In this document: in pieces, positions 34,867-45,570 of the stretch | How positions within the stretch are numbered: the first letter of the stretch is position 1 | How the letters are laid out: every line of letters starts with the position of its first letter | Assembly (NCBI RefSeq): GCF_008806385.1 | Contig: NZ_VZZK01000031.1 | Location: 22,439 to 86,438, forward strand | Direction: 5' to 3' | DNA from: Methylobacterium soli | Lineage (GTDB): Bacteria > Pseudomonadota > Alphaproteobacteria > Rhizobiales > Beijerinckiaceae | DNA length: 64,000 nt | Position numbers and translations under genes: made by a program | The notes under the pieces: model-generated | Told to the model about the DNA's origin: nothing | Seen by the model: the letters and a program-made list of their open reading frames with translations, nothing else | The model's database searches: none

Positions 34867-35823
34867 ATGGCCGGCACAGAGCACAGGGTCGTGGACGGGG
34901 CACCAGCCTGCCCGATCACCGGGGAGCCGGCGGTGCGACTCGTCCAATGGGTCTCGGCGCGTCTGCTGACCGACCTCTGGCGCTACGGCGGCGGTGTCGA
35001 CGTCAGCGGATTGTTGATGCCGGCCCGGCGCTTCGGCCTCTGGGAATCGCCGACCGGGCTGATCTTCTTCGATCCGATGATCGCCGGCGACGAGCCCTTC
35101 TACCGCACCTTCTACGGCAAGATCGGCGCCCACGATAAGCTCGCCGGATCCCGCACGCAGCGCCTCGAATTCCGCGCGGCGGCCGAGCACGTGCCCGCCG
35201 GCGCGCGGGTGCTCGATGTGGGCTGCGGCCATGGCGGGTTCCGGACCTACGTGCCCGGCGCGACCTATCTGGGCCTCGACCCGAATTTCGCCGCGGAGGA
35301 TCCGAGCGGCACGATCCTGGCCGAGACCCTCCAGGCGCACGCGGCACGCCTCGGTCCGGTCTACGACGTCGTCTGCGCCTTCCAGGTGATCGAGCACGTG
35401 GCCGACCCGCTCGGCTTCGCCCGGGCCATGGCGGCCTGTCTCAAGCCCGGCGGCACGCTCCTCGTCGGCACGCCGCTCTGGCCCTCGCCGAACACCACGA
35501 TCCCGAATTTCATCATGAACGCGCCGCCGCACCACCTCACCTGGTGGACGCCGAACGCCCTGGAGGCGCTCGCCCGCAGCCTTGGCTTCACGCCGGAGCG
35601 CGTGCACGCCATCGGCATGGATCGGCACGATTCGATGATCCACTGGATGGCGAAGGCGACGCCGGTCCGCTGCCGAGACCGTTACTTCAAGCCGGTCAAG
35701 AGCTGGTACGCGGCGCTGGCCTTCGCCTACGGCGCGGCTCTGGTGCTGAACCGCCTGTTGCCGCTGCCCCGGCAGACCCGCCCGAACACCCTCCTGCTCG
35801 CCGCTCGCAAGAACCCAGCCTGA
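34867..35823 (+). CDS. Class I SAM-dependent methyltransferase
   Basis: A 318-aa methyltransferase. The SAM-binding motif I is VLDVGCGHGGFRTYV, motif II is YLGLDPNF, and the post-motif region has VVCAFQVIEHVADPLGFARA and LKPGGTLLVGTPLWPS, the UbiG/type-11 pattern. The N-terminal CPITGEPAVRL resembles a small leading domain seen in relatives. The ATG at 34867 has SD GGAG 6 bases upstream; an earlier ATG at 34849 is possible. It is divergent from the P450 gene. The substrate is unknown. Confidence 0.82.
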   Translation: MAGTEHRVVDGAPACPITGEPAVRLVQWVSARLLTDLWRYGGGVDVSGLLMPARRFGLWESPTGLIFFDPMIAGDEPFYRTFYGKIGAHDKLAGSRTQRLEFRAAAEHVPAGARVLDVGCGHGGFRTYVPGATYLGLDPNFAAEDPSGTILAETLQAHAARLGPVYDVVCAFQVIEHVADPLGFARAMAACLKPGGTLLVGTPLWPSPNTTIPNFIMNAPPHHLTWWTPNALEALARSLGFTPERVHAIGMDRHDSMIHWMAKATPVRCRDRYFKPVKSWYAALAFAYGAALVLNRLLPLPRQTRPNTLLLAARKNPA

Positions 35824-35834
35824 GACGCCTCAGA

Positions 35835-36767
35835 TCACGGCCGTGGGTCTGCGTCCGCGGCGAGGCGCACCAGGGTCCGGCGCAGCCAGGTATGAGCCGG
35901 GTCGTTGTCGTAGGAGGCGTGCCAGAGCATCGAGAAGGACACGTCCTCGAGGCTCACCGGAACCGGGCTGACCGTCAGCCCCAACGTGCCGGCGAAGACA
36001 TGCGCGAGACGTGCATGCATCGTTGCGATCACGGGGGCGCTCCGCACCAGGAAGGGCACGGCGAGGAAGCGAGGCGTGGTGACCGCGAGTGTCCGACTCA
36101 GGCCGAGCTTCGCCAGCGCGTCGTCCACCACCCCGTGAGCGGTCTCCCGCAGGCTCGTCAGCACGTGGGGAAAGCGCAGGTAATCGTCGAGGGAGATCGG
36201 CGGCGCGATGCCGAGCAGATCCGCGTTCAACAGGCAGACGTAGCTGTCGCGATAGAGCAGGCGCTGCTTGTGGTGCGACTGGCCCTCGGAGAACAGGCCG
36301 ATGCCGAGATCGACCCGGTCGGCATCGAGTTCCTGAAGGATCCGGATGCGGTCGATCGAGCGCAGGAGCAGGCTGATGCCGGGCGCCTCGGCCCGCAGAT
36401 AAGCCAGGAGCTTCGGCCCGAGCAGCACCTCGGTGCTGTCCGGCAGGCCGATAGTGAAGACCCGCTCGACGGTGCGTGGATCGAAGCTGTCGTCCCGGCG
36501 CACCAGAGCCTGGATTTGCCGGAGTGCCGAGCGCACCGGCTCGGCCAGCGCGAGCGCCCGCGGCGTTGGGCGCATGCCGTCCGGAGCCCGCGTCAGGAGT
36601 TCGTCGCCGAACAGGCTGCGCAGGCGCGCGAGCGTGCTGCTCATGGCCGATTGGCCGAGGCCGACGCGCGCGGCGGCCCGGGTCACGCTTCGCTCGGTCA
36701 GCAGCGCATCGAGGGCGACCAGCAGGTTCAGATCAACCCGAGATAGATCGACATGATCAATCGTCAT
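35835..36767 (-). CDS. LysR family transcriptional regulator
   Basis: A 310-aa LysR regulator. The N-terminal winged HTH is DLNLLVALDALLTERSVTRAA followed by SAMSSTLARLRSLFGDELLTR; the C-terminal inducer-binding domain fills the rest. The residue pattern around the HTH and the lead DHVDLSRVDLNLL are like the NodD/LinR clade. The ATG at 36767 was chosen because a longer frame to 36809 precedes the family start. It is convergent with the methyltransferase gene. The target genes are unknown; the neighbouring nupC is on the same strand upstream. Confidence 0.88.
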   Translation of the reverse strand: MTIDHVDLSRVDLNLLVALDALLTERSVTRAAARVGLGQSAMSSTLARLRSLFGDELLTRAPDGMRPTPRALALAEPVRSALRQIQALVRRDDSFDPRTVERVFTIGLPDSTEVLLGPKLLAYLRAEAPGISLLLRSIDRIRILQELDADRVDLGIGLFSEGQSHHKQRLLYRDSYVCLLNADLLGIAPPISLDDYLRFPHVLTSLRETAHGVVDDALAKLGLSRTLAVTTPRFLAVPFLVRSAPVIATMHARLAHVFAGTLGLTVSPVPVSLEDVSFSMLWHASYDNDPAHTWLRRTLVRLAADADPRP

Positions 36768-36947
36768 GATCGATCCAATCTGTCCGATCCATGCCGGGCT
36801 GCAAAGCACGTTCGTCGCACGGGCCGAGGCGACACGCCCTGGCAGAAGTGGAAAAACCCACGATCATGATCCTTCGTACCACCCTCTCACGGCCGCAGCC
36901 CTCCTGGCCGTCGCCGGAAGGGCGTGCGCTGCGCCCCCGATGTCGCC

Positions 36948-36992
36948 GGGCTTGATGTCGTCGTGCTTGATCTTGCGGTGCTTGATCTTGCC
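36948..36992. repeat. Three imperfect 15-bp tandem repeats
   Basis: GGGCTTGATGTCGTC, GTGCTTGATCTTGCG and GTGCTTGATCTTGCC run head to tail at 36948-36962, 36963-36977 and 36978-36992, just downstream of the nupC stop. They are non-coding by position, although the minus frame would read repeating KIKH/DIK residues. Confidence 0.6.
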
Positions 36993-37000
36993 GGCCGCGT

Positions 37001-38251
37001 TCAAGCGGCCAGGAAGAGGCCCGCGATGGCCGCGCTCGTCAGGTTCGAGAGCGTGCCGCCCAGGATCGCCCGCAGCCCGAACCGGGCGACCTCCGCCCGG
37101 CGCTCGGGGACAAGGCTCGCAAAACTCGCGAGCTGGATCGCGATCGAGGCGAAGTTCGCGAAGCCGCAGAGGGCGAAGCAGAGGATCGCGGTCGTGCGCG
37201 GATCGAGGCTGCCGGCCTTCAGGGTCGGCGAGAGATTGGCATAGGCCAGGAACTCGTTGAAGGCGAGCTTCTGCCCGATGGCGCCGCCGACGAGGGAGGC
37301 CTGATCCCAAGGCACCCCGAGGATCCAGGCGAGGGGGCTGAGAGCCCAGCCTAGGATGCCCTCGATCGAGGCTGCCGGATATCCGATGAGCCCGCCCGCA
37401 TACCCGACGATGCCGTCCGCGAACGCGATCAGCCCCACGAAGGCGATCAGCATCGCGCCGACCGCCACCGCCACCGCGAGCCCCTTCTGGGTGCCATCGG
37501 CGGCGGCCTCGATGAGATTGGCGGCCCGGGTCTCAGCGAACTCGACCCGTGTGGTGGTGATCCGGCTCGGCTCGACGGACGGAACTAGCATCTTGGCGTA
37601 GAGAAGTCCGCCCGGGATCGCCATGAAGGAGGCTGCGAGGAGGTACTCCATGGGGACGCCGAGCGCCGCGTAGCCCGCCAGGATCGAGCCCGCCGTCGAG
37701 GATGCGCCGCTCGTCATCACGGCGAAGAGCTCGGCGCCGGTCAGCAGCGTCAGGAACGGCCGCAGGGCGACCGCGATCTCGCTCTGGCCGATGAAGATCG
37801 TGATCACGGCCGAGAACGATTCGATCCGCGACGTGCCGAGCAGCCGTTGCAGGCCGGAACCGAGCACGCGGGCGAGCGTCTGCATCGCGCCCACATGGTA
37901 GAGCACGCCGATCAGGGCCGAGACGTAGAGAATCTGCGGCAGAACCCGCAGCGCCAGGATGAAGCCGCTGCCCCCGAACAGCTCGAACATCCTGGGCTCG
38001 ACGAGCCCGCCGAACAGGAAGGCCGTGCCCTTGTCGCCGTAGGACAGCACGGTCTGAACCACGCCGGCCACCGCCCCGAGGGCGGCGCGACCGGTCGGAA
38101 CGAACAGGATCAGGGCGCCGATCGCGATCTGCAGGCCCAACGCCGCCAGAACGACCCGCGGCCGGATCGCCCGCCGATTGGCCGAGAACAGCACCGCCAC
38201 GCCGAGCAGCAGGACGAGACTCAGCACTGCGTGAATGACGCGCTCGAACAT
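37001..38251 (-). CDS. nupC: Concentrative nucleoside transporter NupC
   Basis: A 416-aa inner-membrane proton/nucleoside symporter of the CNT family. The first helices include VLLLGVAVLFSANRRAI; conserved CNT motifs are GGSGFILALRVLPQI, GQSEIAVALRPFL, the signature MTSGASSTAGSILAGYA and QKLAFNEFLAYANL. Ends in hydrophobic segments (NLTSAAIAGLFL). The ATG at 38251 was chosen over the TTG three bases before it. It imports nucleosides, probably for salvage. Confidence 0.92.
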   Translation of the reverse strand: MFERVIHAVLSLVLLLGVAVLFSANRRAIRPRVVLAALGLQIAIGALILFVPTGRAALGAVAGVVQTVLSYGDKGTAFLFGGLVEPRMFELFGGSGFILALRVLPQILYVSALIGVLYHVGAMQTLARVLGSGLQRLLGTSRIESFSAVITIFIGQSEIAVALRPFLTLLTGAELFAVMTSGASSTAGSILAGYAALGVPMEYLLAASFMAIPGGLLYAKMLVPSVEPSRITTTRVEFAETRAANLIEAAADGTQKGLAVAVAVGAMLIAFVGLIAFADGIVGYAGGLIGYPAASIEGILGWALSPLAWILGVPWDQASLVGGAIGQKLAFNEFLAYANLSPTLKAGSLDPRTTAILCFALCGFANFASIAIQLASFASLVPERRAEVARFGLRAILGGTLSNLTSAAIAGLFLAA

Positions 38252-38513
38252 CAACCCCCCGGACGTCTCCTGTCCCTTATCTGATGACGTCTATGCGTGA
38301 TCCGGGCCAGAGCGGTGTTGGCGGTTCTGGTGATCGACCCCAGATCTTGAATGCCGGGCATTCGAGGATTGCCGCACCGACCCGAGCCACCAGCACTTGC
38401 CGGATGCGTCCGCACCTTCTATTGCAACGCAACAGCTCGAACCCGTACCCGGCGTGGCCGGCCGCAACCCCGCGGCTCGCGGCGTGACGGGTTCTTTTCG
38501 CTTCGGATATCCC

Positions 38514-40340
<1,827 letters not shown>

Positions 40341-40369
40341 ACGCGCTCAGCACCGGGCACGGATGGGAC

Positions 40370-40398
40370 AGGGCCGAGCATCATTGCCCGGCCCTTTC
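40370..40398 (+). terminator. Intrinsic terminator of typA
   Basis: AGGGCCG (40370-40376) pairs with CGGCCCT (40389-40395), extended inward by GCA/TGC, with a 4-base TCAT loop and a TTTCTC tail. It starts 29 bp after the typA stop. Confidence 0.75.
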
Positions 40399-40557
40399 TC
40401 GTTCCGGAGCCTCCGGCCCCGTCGGTCCGTAGACATCCTGCCAGGCCACCCACGGGATCGCTCGCGCCGGTTCCGGCGAGATCCGGATCGGCGCCTTCCC
40501 GTGACGTCAGCCGCGGCCACCCGTCGTTCTGGCGCGGGTCCTGAAGCCCGGGGGCCC

Positions 40558-40731
40558 CTAACCGCTGCCGGGGTCCGTCTCGTCGTCCTGCGACGCACCG
40601 CCTCGCGGGCCGAGGCCAGGCTTTCCCTCGGTCTTCTCGTTCGGATCCATCACGGCATCAGGCGCCGTGTTGGCGGGTTTCTTCCCGGGGGCGGGCGCCT
40701 GCTCCTCGGTTCGATCCGTCCTGTCGCTCAT
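40558..40731 (-). CDS. 57-aa hydrophilic hypothetical protein
   Basis: A short ORF with SD-like GGAGCGACG before the ATG at 40731. The 57 residues are rich in Asp, Glu, Pro, Gly and Lys (start MSDRTDRTEEQAPAPGKKPA, end QDDETDPGSG) with no hydrophobic core, so it is predicted disordered. It follows two other small hydrophilic genes on the same strand by 18 bp. Such proteins are often stress-linked, but this is context only. Confidence 0.5.
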   Translation of the reverse strand: MSDRTDRTEEQAPAPGKKPANTAPDAVMDPNEKTEGKPGLGPRGGASQDDETDPGSG

Positions 40732-40748
40732 CGTCGCTCCTCGTCGCC

Positions 40749-41063
40749 TCAGCGTGCCTTCCGCTCGGCCTTCGACAAACCATCCGCCACGGTCTCGCCG
40801 GCCCGGGGTCCATGCGAGGCCTTCTGGTCGGAATGACCGGCCGAGGAGCCGCCCAAGGCCGGCGGGTTGCGGCCGGGTTCGCCGCCCGCCGCGTCCCAGC
40901 CCTCGTTGCGGTCGCCATCGGTGCGCCCGCCGGAGCCCATGCGCGTCATCTCAGCCTGCTGCGCTGTCTGGCGGCCACCCCCCGCGGCTGGACCACCGGG
41001 CGTGCCGACATCCTCATCGGGCTTGCGGGTGACGGTCCCGGTCGGGACGTTGTCCTTGGCCAT
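40749..41063 (-). CDS. 104-aa glycine-rich hydrophilic hypothetical protein
   Basis: A polar, Gly-rich 104-aa protein (early MAKDNVPTGTVTRKPDED, Gly runs, late AGETVADGLSKAERKAR) without cysteines or membrane segments. The ATG at 41063 overlaps the stop of the upstream 109-aa gene (TGATG), so translation is coupled. Composition resembles small stress or desiccation-type proteins of alphaproteobacteria; no defined domain is recognised. Confidence 0.6.
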   Translation of the reverse strand: MAKDNVPTGTVTRKPDEDVGTPGGPAAGGGRQTAQQAEMTRMGSGGRTDGDRNEGWDAAGGEPGRNPPALGGSSAGHSDQKASHGPRAGETVADGLSKAERKAR

Positions 41064-41392
41064 CACCGCTTCCCGTCATCCTGGCCGACGGCAGCGGTCG
41101 CACGGTCGATCGCGTCCTTCGCCTTGGTGTCGGGCTGCGAGGCGTCGCCGATGTGGCGCAGGTTCTCAGGGGGCGTCTCGGCTTCGGTCTCGTCCGTGGC
41201 GTCCTGACGCGGCATGTCGCTTGCCAGCCGGGCCGTCTCGGCCTCGCCGGAGGGATCGCCCTTCAGATCGGCTTGCGTTCGCGAGGGCACGCCGACGTCG
41301 AGGGGAGATTCACCGCCGAGATCCTGCCCGTTGCGATCGGTATAGGCATCGAACTGCTTCAGCGACGGCCTGTCGCGATTCTGTTCCGTCAT
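41063..41392 (-). CDS. 109-aa acidic hydrophilic hypothetical protein
   Basis: The first gene of a three-gene cluster, with a strong SD (AGGAGG) about 7 bases before the ATG at 41392. The 109 residues are polar and acidic (start MTEQNRDRPSLKQFDAYTDR, then GQDLGGESPLDVG and QDATDETEAETPPENLRHIG, end AVGQDDGKR). It is predicted to be disordered. The downstream gene overlaps its stop. The function is unknown; co-expression with two similarly hydrophilic proteins suggests a joint role. Confidence 0.65.
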   Translation of the reverse strand: MTEQNRDRPSLKQFDAYTDRNGQDLGGESPLDVGVPSRTQADLKGDPSGEAETARLASDMPRQDATDETEAETPPENLRHIGDASQPDTKAKDAIDRATAAVGQDDGKR

Positions 41393-41559
41393 GGCTGTTC
41401 CTCCTGATGTGGCGGGACAACCGAGTCCGGAGCAACGAGGTTGCGTGGCCTCGGCGACGTGAAGCCGTCCGCCGCCGAGGCTTTCAGCCGATGCGGTGCA
41501 CGCTCGCCTCCGCCGCGGAGCCCGCGCAAGCCCGGGTGCAGGCGTCCGGTACGGCCGCT

Positions 41560-42834
41560 TCAATCCTTCGGAATGCCTGAGGAAATCGCGCCATCGTGGC
41601 GCGCGGCCGTAATCATGGCGCGGTCCTCCGCGAAGGTCAGGGTCGAGAGCGCTCGGGCGAGGGCCAGATCGGCGTGCCGCGTGGCGGCCTGCGCGACATC
41701 CTGGGCGCCCAGCGTCGCGAGGGCGGCTAGACCCTTCTGAAGGCGGATCCCGACCTCGACGATCCCGGCCCCGTCCCGGGCGATCGGCTGGAGGCCGTCG
41801 ACGAAGAGATCGTCGGCGGTGATTTCCGGCACGTAGAGACGGCGATGGCAATGCGCCTCCGGCTCCTCCCGACGCAGGTCGTGCCACAGGGTCAGGACCC
41901 GCACCAGGGCGCCGATCACCTCGATGGCGGTGCCCGAATCGTTGATGGCCGAGGACAGGGCCCGGGACCCGACCTCGGCCAGGACGATCACCCCGAAGCG
42001 CGGATCGTCTTAGAACATACGCCTGTCGCCGATCACGAAGGCCAGGGCCATGGACCGCCGGACCTCGTCGTCGGCTTCCCCGACGATCTCGGCGAGCAGA
42101 TGCCCGCGATGCACGAAGCTGCCCGGAAGCACGGCCAGGTGCAGCACCAGCCCGTTGGCCTCCGCGAGGTCGTCGAGCGCACCGGCATCCACATGCTGGA
42201 CGTAGCCGGTCTGCGTGGCTCTCAGCGGCGCCGCCCCGGCGGGCGCCGGGCGCCACGGCAGGCCGCCGAGCGTAGGGGCCTTGGCGCGACGCCGGATCGC
42301 CGCGTCCGCGGCGGCCTCGATGGCGCCGATCGTCTCGCCGATGCGGCCGAGGCGGGCGAGGGCGTCGATCCAGCGCACGAGCGTCGCCACCACCAGCGCC
42401 AGCACCGCCAGGGTGATGCCGAACAGGATCACCCGACCCTGCTCGCCGTAGACGGAGGTCCTGAGGGCGATCAGCCCGACGACGCTGTAGAGGAACGCCC
42501 CGATGAAGCTCGCGAGCGCCGTCTGAGCGCTGCGATCCTGCATCAGCAGGTTGGCCGCACGCGGCGTCACGTTGCTGTCGGCGGCGCCATAGGCCTGGAC
42601 CATGGTCGCGAGCGAGAAGGTGGCCACGGGCAGCATGCTGCTCGCGAGCACCGACAGGATCTGATGAACCGCCTCGGAGCCGATCGAGCCCGCGAGGTTC
42701 GGCGGCACCAGGGGCGCGAAGAAGGCCGAGGCCAGGGCCGCCAGCACGGCCGCGAGGCTGTACAGGGCGACCCGCAGCCAGGGCCGGCGCGAGACGGCGC
42801 GCAGCCGGTAGAGCCAGTTGGCGGAGCTGGGCAC
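41560..42834 (-). pseudogene. DUF2254 membrane protein interrupted by an in-frame TAA
   Basis: Two open stretches in the same frame are separated by one stop codon, TAA at 42010-42012. The first part has N-terminal membrane helices (LYSLAAVLAALASAFFAPLV, then IGSEAVHQILSVLASSML and a long MVATL-type helix) and ends AFVIGDRRMF; the continuation reads DDPRFGVIVLAEVGSRALSSAINDSGTA, exactly where DUF2254 proteins carry MFxxDPRFG. The TAA therefore replaces a sense codon (GAA is the simplest source). The N-terminal boundary (GTG 42834) is approximate; the frame itself runs back into cysK. It may be a recent mutation, a read-through case or a sequencing error. Confidence 0.75.
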
Positions 42835-42955
42835 GCGGAGCGGCTTCCGGGCGAGGACCGCGCAGGCGGCCAGAGAGGCTCCGGCTCCAGGGCGGCCGGC
42901 GGGCGACGACGCGCGGTGAGCGGACCCGGCGGGACGCGCCGGGTCCGCGAAGCGA

Positions 42956-43933
42956 TCAGATCCCTTCGAACAGGGCCGAGGAGATGTAGCGCTCGGCAAA
43001 CGAGCAGGCGACCGTGACGATGCGCTTGCCCTTGAATTCGGGCCGGCTCGCAAGTTCGAGGGCCGCCGCGACGTTGCCGCCGGTCGAGATGCCGCCCGGG
43101 ATGCCTTCCAGGCGTCCGAGGAGGCGCGCCGTCTCGAAGGCCGTCTGGTTCGAGACCGTGATGACCTCGTCGATCACCTCGCGATCGAGGATGCCCGGGA
43201 TGAAGCCCGCGCCGATGCCCTGGATCTTGTGCGGGCCGGGCTGGCCGCCCGAGAGCACCGGGGAATCCTCCGGCTCGACGGCTACGACCTTGAGGTTCGG
43301 CAGACGGGGCTTGAGCACCTGGCCGACGCCCGTGATGGTGCCGCCCGTGCCGACGCCGGCCACGAAGGCGTCGAGCTGTCCCTGCGTGTCGTTCCAGATC
43401 TCCTCGGCCGTCGTCTTGCGGTGGATCTCGGGATTCGCCGGGTTCTCGAATTGCTGCGGCATCACCGCGCCCGGGATCTCCTTGAGGAGTTCCTCGGCCT
43501 TGGCGATCGCGCCCTTCATGCCCTGCGGGCCGGGGGTGAGGGCGAGCTCGGCGCCCAGGAAGGCCAGCATCTTGCGGCGCTCCAGGGACATCGTCTCGGG
43601 CATGACCAGGATGAGGCGGTAGCCCCGGGCGGCGGCCACGAAGGCGAGCGCGATGCCGGTATTGCCGGAGGTCGGCTCGACCAGGGTGCCGCCGGGCTTC
43701 AGGCGCCCGGAGGCCTCCAGCGCGTCGATCATGTTGACGCCGATCCGGTCCTTGACGCTCGCGATCGGATTGAAGAACTCGAGCTTCAGCAGGATCTCGG
43801 CATCGATCCCGCGCTCCTGGGGCAGCCGGTTGAGGCGCACGAGGGGCGTGTTGCCGATGGTCTCTGTGATCGAGCCGAAGACGCGGCCGTAGCCGGGCTT
43901 GCCGGAATGGGACGAAACAGCGGAATCGGCCAT
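42956..43933 (-). CDS. cysK: Cysteine synthase A (O-acetylserine sulfhydrylase)
   Basis: A PLP enzyme making cysteine from O-acetylserine and sulfide. It has 325 aa. The PLP Lys is K61 in NPIASVKDRIG, the substrate loop is PTSGNTGIALAF, and the late glycine loop GTGGTITGVGQVLK is present. It ends in SALFEGI, the usual CysE-like C-terminal region of CysK. The ATG at 43933 was chosen over an in-frame extension to 44002 that precedes the family start. It lies upstream of the broken DUF2254 gene on the same strand. Confidence 0.95.
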   Translation of the reverse strand: MADSAVSSHSGKPGYGRVFGSITETIGNTPLVRLNRLPQERGIDAEILLKLEFFNPIASVKDRIGVNMIDALEASGRLKPGGTLVEPTSGNTGIALAFVAAARGYRLILVMPETMSLERRKMLAFLGAELALTPGPQGMKGAIAKAEELLKEIPGAVMPQQFENPANPEIHRKTTAEEIWNDTQGQLDAFVAGVGTGGTITGVGQVLKPRLPNLKVVAVEPEDSPVLSGGQPGPHKIQGIGAGFIPGILDREVIDEVITVSNQTAFETARLLGRLEGIPGGISTGGNVAAALELASRPEFKGKRIVTVACSFAERYISSALFEGI

Positions 43934-44043
43934 GGAAGTCTCCTGAGCGGCAGGTTTCGTGATCGACGCCGCGAACGTGCGGCGGATGCCGTCAGCGGTC
44001 ACGCCTAGCCGATATCCCGGATCTCGTCGAGGTATCTTCTAAT

Positions 44044-45171
44044 TCACGAAGTTGTTCTGTTGATTGCGGTATCGGCGATCTCTGCGCCTGCGTCGCGCCA
44101 AGTCGTGAGGAAGCGTCGGGCCATGGATGCGACGCTGAAGGCCTCGCGCATGCGCGCGCTCGCCTGCGCGCCCACCTGCGCGCGCTCCGCAGGCGCGAGG
44201 GCACCGAGGGTTCCAAGCGCGCGCGCGAGGGCGTCGGGATCGCCCGGCGGCACCAGCCATCCAAGCCCGCCGAGGATCAGACCGGCATCGCCGACCGCGG
44301 TGGCGACGGGCGCGAGGCCGGCCGCCATCCCTTCCGCGAGGGCGTTCGAGAAGCCCTCGCCGAAGCGGGAGGAGGACACCACGATATCGCCCGCCGCGTT
44401 GATCCGCTCGGGATCGTCGCAGCGGCCGAGGGCGCGGACATGGGGGGGCAGGCGCAAGGTCTCGGTGCCGGCGCCGACGAGGACGAGGGCGATCTCGGGC
44501 ACGCGCGCGGCGGCGGCGAGCAGGGTCGCGTGGTCCTTCATCGGGTCGAGCCGGGCGGCGTGCACCGCCACCACGGCGTCCGGGGCCAGGCCGAGCTCGT
44601 CCCGGACGGCGGCCCGCGCGGCGGGGTCGGGCCGGAACCGGGCGGTGTCGATGCCGTTCGGGATCACCGCGAGGCGGCGCGGGCGGTACCCCTGCGCCCG
44701 GTGGAAATCCGCCCCCGCCTGGCTGTTCGAGACCACGAGGCCCGGCCAGCCGGAGAGGCGGGCGCCGAGCGCCAGGAGGCGCCCGTACCGGGCATGGTCG
44801 ATGTCCGAGTTGCGCAGGCCCCAGGCGAGCAGCGTGGTGCAGGGCGCCCCGGCGAGGCGGTGCGCGAGGGCCGCAAACAGGTCCCCGTGATAGAGCCAGC
44901 CCTGCAGCACGGCGGGCTTCAGGCGCCGGACGAGCCGGGCCAGGGCCAGCACGGTCAGGCCGGAGCCGACGAGGCCGCCGGGCGCGAGGACGTGAACTGT
45001 CACGCCGATCCGCTCCAGAACGGGCTGGTTCGGCCCGCCCTCGGTCAGGCTGACCACGTGCTGGGGCAGCCCCTGCGCGGCGAGGGCGCGGCAGAGCGCG
45101 ACCAGCATCGTCTCGGCCCCCCCGGTGCGCAGGCCCGAGATGACGTGGAGGATGGGGCGCGGAGGATTCAT
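44044..45171 (-). CDS. Group 1 (GT4-type) glycosyltransferase
   Basis: A 375-aa retaining glycosyltransferase. The N-terminal acceptor domain starts ILHVISGLRTGGAETMLVAL, with NSQAGADFHRAQGY and VIPNGIDTARFRPD at the domain boundary; the C-terminal nucleotide-sugar domain has GRCDDPERINAAGDIVVSSS and the GT4 signature EGFSNALAEGMAAGLAPVAT. Probable role in exopolysaccharide or lipid glycan synthesis. The ATG at 45171 was chosen because longer frames to 45438 have non-family sequence. A small membrane protein gene lies just upstream. Confidence 0.88.
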   Translation of the reverse strand: MNPPRPILHVISGLRTGGAETMLVALCRALAAQGLPQHVVSLTEGGPNQPVLERIGVTVHVLAPGGLVGSGLTVLALARLVRRLKPAVLQGWLYHGDLFAALAHRLAGAPCTTLLAWGLRNSDIDHARYGRLLALGARLSGWPGLVVSNSQAGADFHRAQGYRPRRLAVIPNGIDTARFRPDPAARAAVRDELGLAPDAVVAVHAARLDPMKDHATLLAAAARVPEIALVLVGAGTETLRLPPHVRALGRCDDPERINAAGDIVVSSSRFGEGFSNALAEGMAAGLAPVATAVGDAGLILGGLGWLVPPGDPDALARALGTLGALAPAERAQVGAQASARMREAFSVASMARRFLTTWRDAGAEIADTAINRTTS

Positions 45172-45232
45172 GCCGGGTCCGCAGCAGGCCGGGTCGGGGC
45201 GGGAGAACGCCGCCGCGACGGACGGTCCGGGC

Positions 45233-45406
45233 TCAGAGCCCGAAGAGCCGCGCGGAGAGCACCAGCAGGGTCGCGAAGAGGGCGGAGCCGGCCGCGATCC
45301 GGATGGCTCCGGGGTGGAAGCTCTCGGGTGCGGTGTAGCGCATGTCGTCCTGCGCGTCGCGCCGAAGCGCCGTGCCGCCTGCCCGAAACCCGATTCGCTG
45401 AAGCAT
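45233..45406 (-). CDS. 57-aa small membrane protein
   Basis: A short ORF with a purine-rich leader (AACGAGGCGGGC) before the ATG at 45406. Residues 1-30 are polar and basic (MLQRIGFRAGGTALRRDAQD then DMRYTAPESF), and residues about 34-57 form one hydrophobic helix (AIRIAAGSALFATLLVLSAR). It is 61 bp upstream of the glycosyltransferase start on the same strand, so they may form an operon. No family recognised. Confidence 0.5.
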   Translation of the reverse strand: MLQRIGFRAGGTALRRDAQDDMRYTAPESFHPGAIRIAAGSALFATLLVLSARLFGL

Positions 45407-45570
45407 GCCCGCCTCGTTCCTGATCCGGGACGAAGCAAAGAGCCGGGCGGTTCAAGGCAGGGTAAACCCGGCAGGCAAACCCGGGAGCGTGGTCAACGGG
45501 CGCTTAAAGCGCGCGGATGCGCGTATTCAGATGCGCGCCGCCACGGCTTCGGGCGGCGCGCCGGCGATCC

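Noticed and set aside
36864..37310. Minus-strand frame covering the end of nupC and the 15-bp repeats
   Set aside because: Most of it is a frame-shifted reading of nupC; the KIKH-type residues come from the DNA repeats.
42835..43053. N-terminal extension of the DUF2254 frame into cysK
   Set aside because: The extension overlaps the cysK coding end and is Ser/Ala/Pro-rich without a membrane-protein start; a later GTG is preferred.
45168..45455. Alternative minus-strand frame over the small membrane protein
   Set aside because: Arg/Pro-rich low-complexity sequence; the frame with a membrane helix and purine-rich leader is more plausible.
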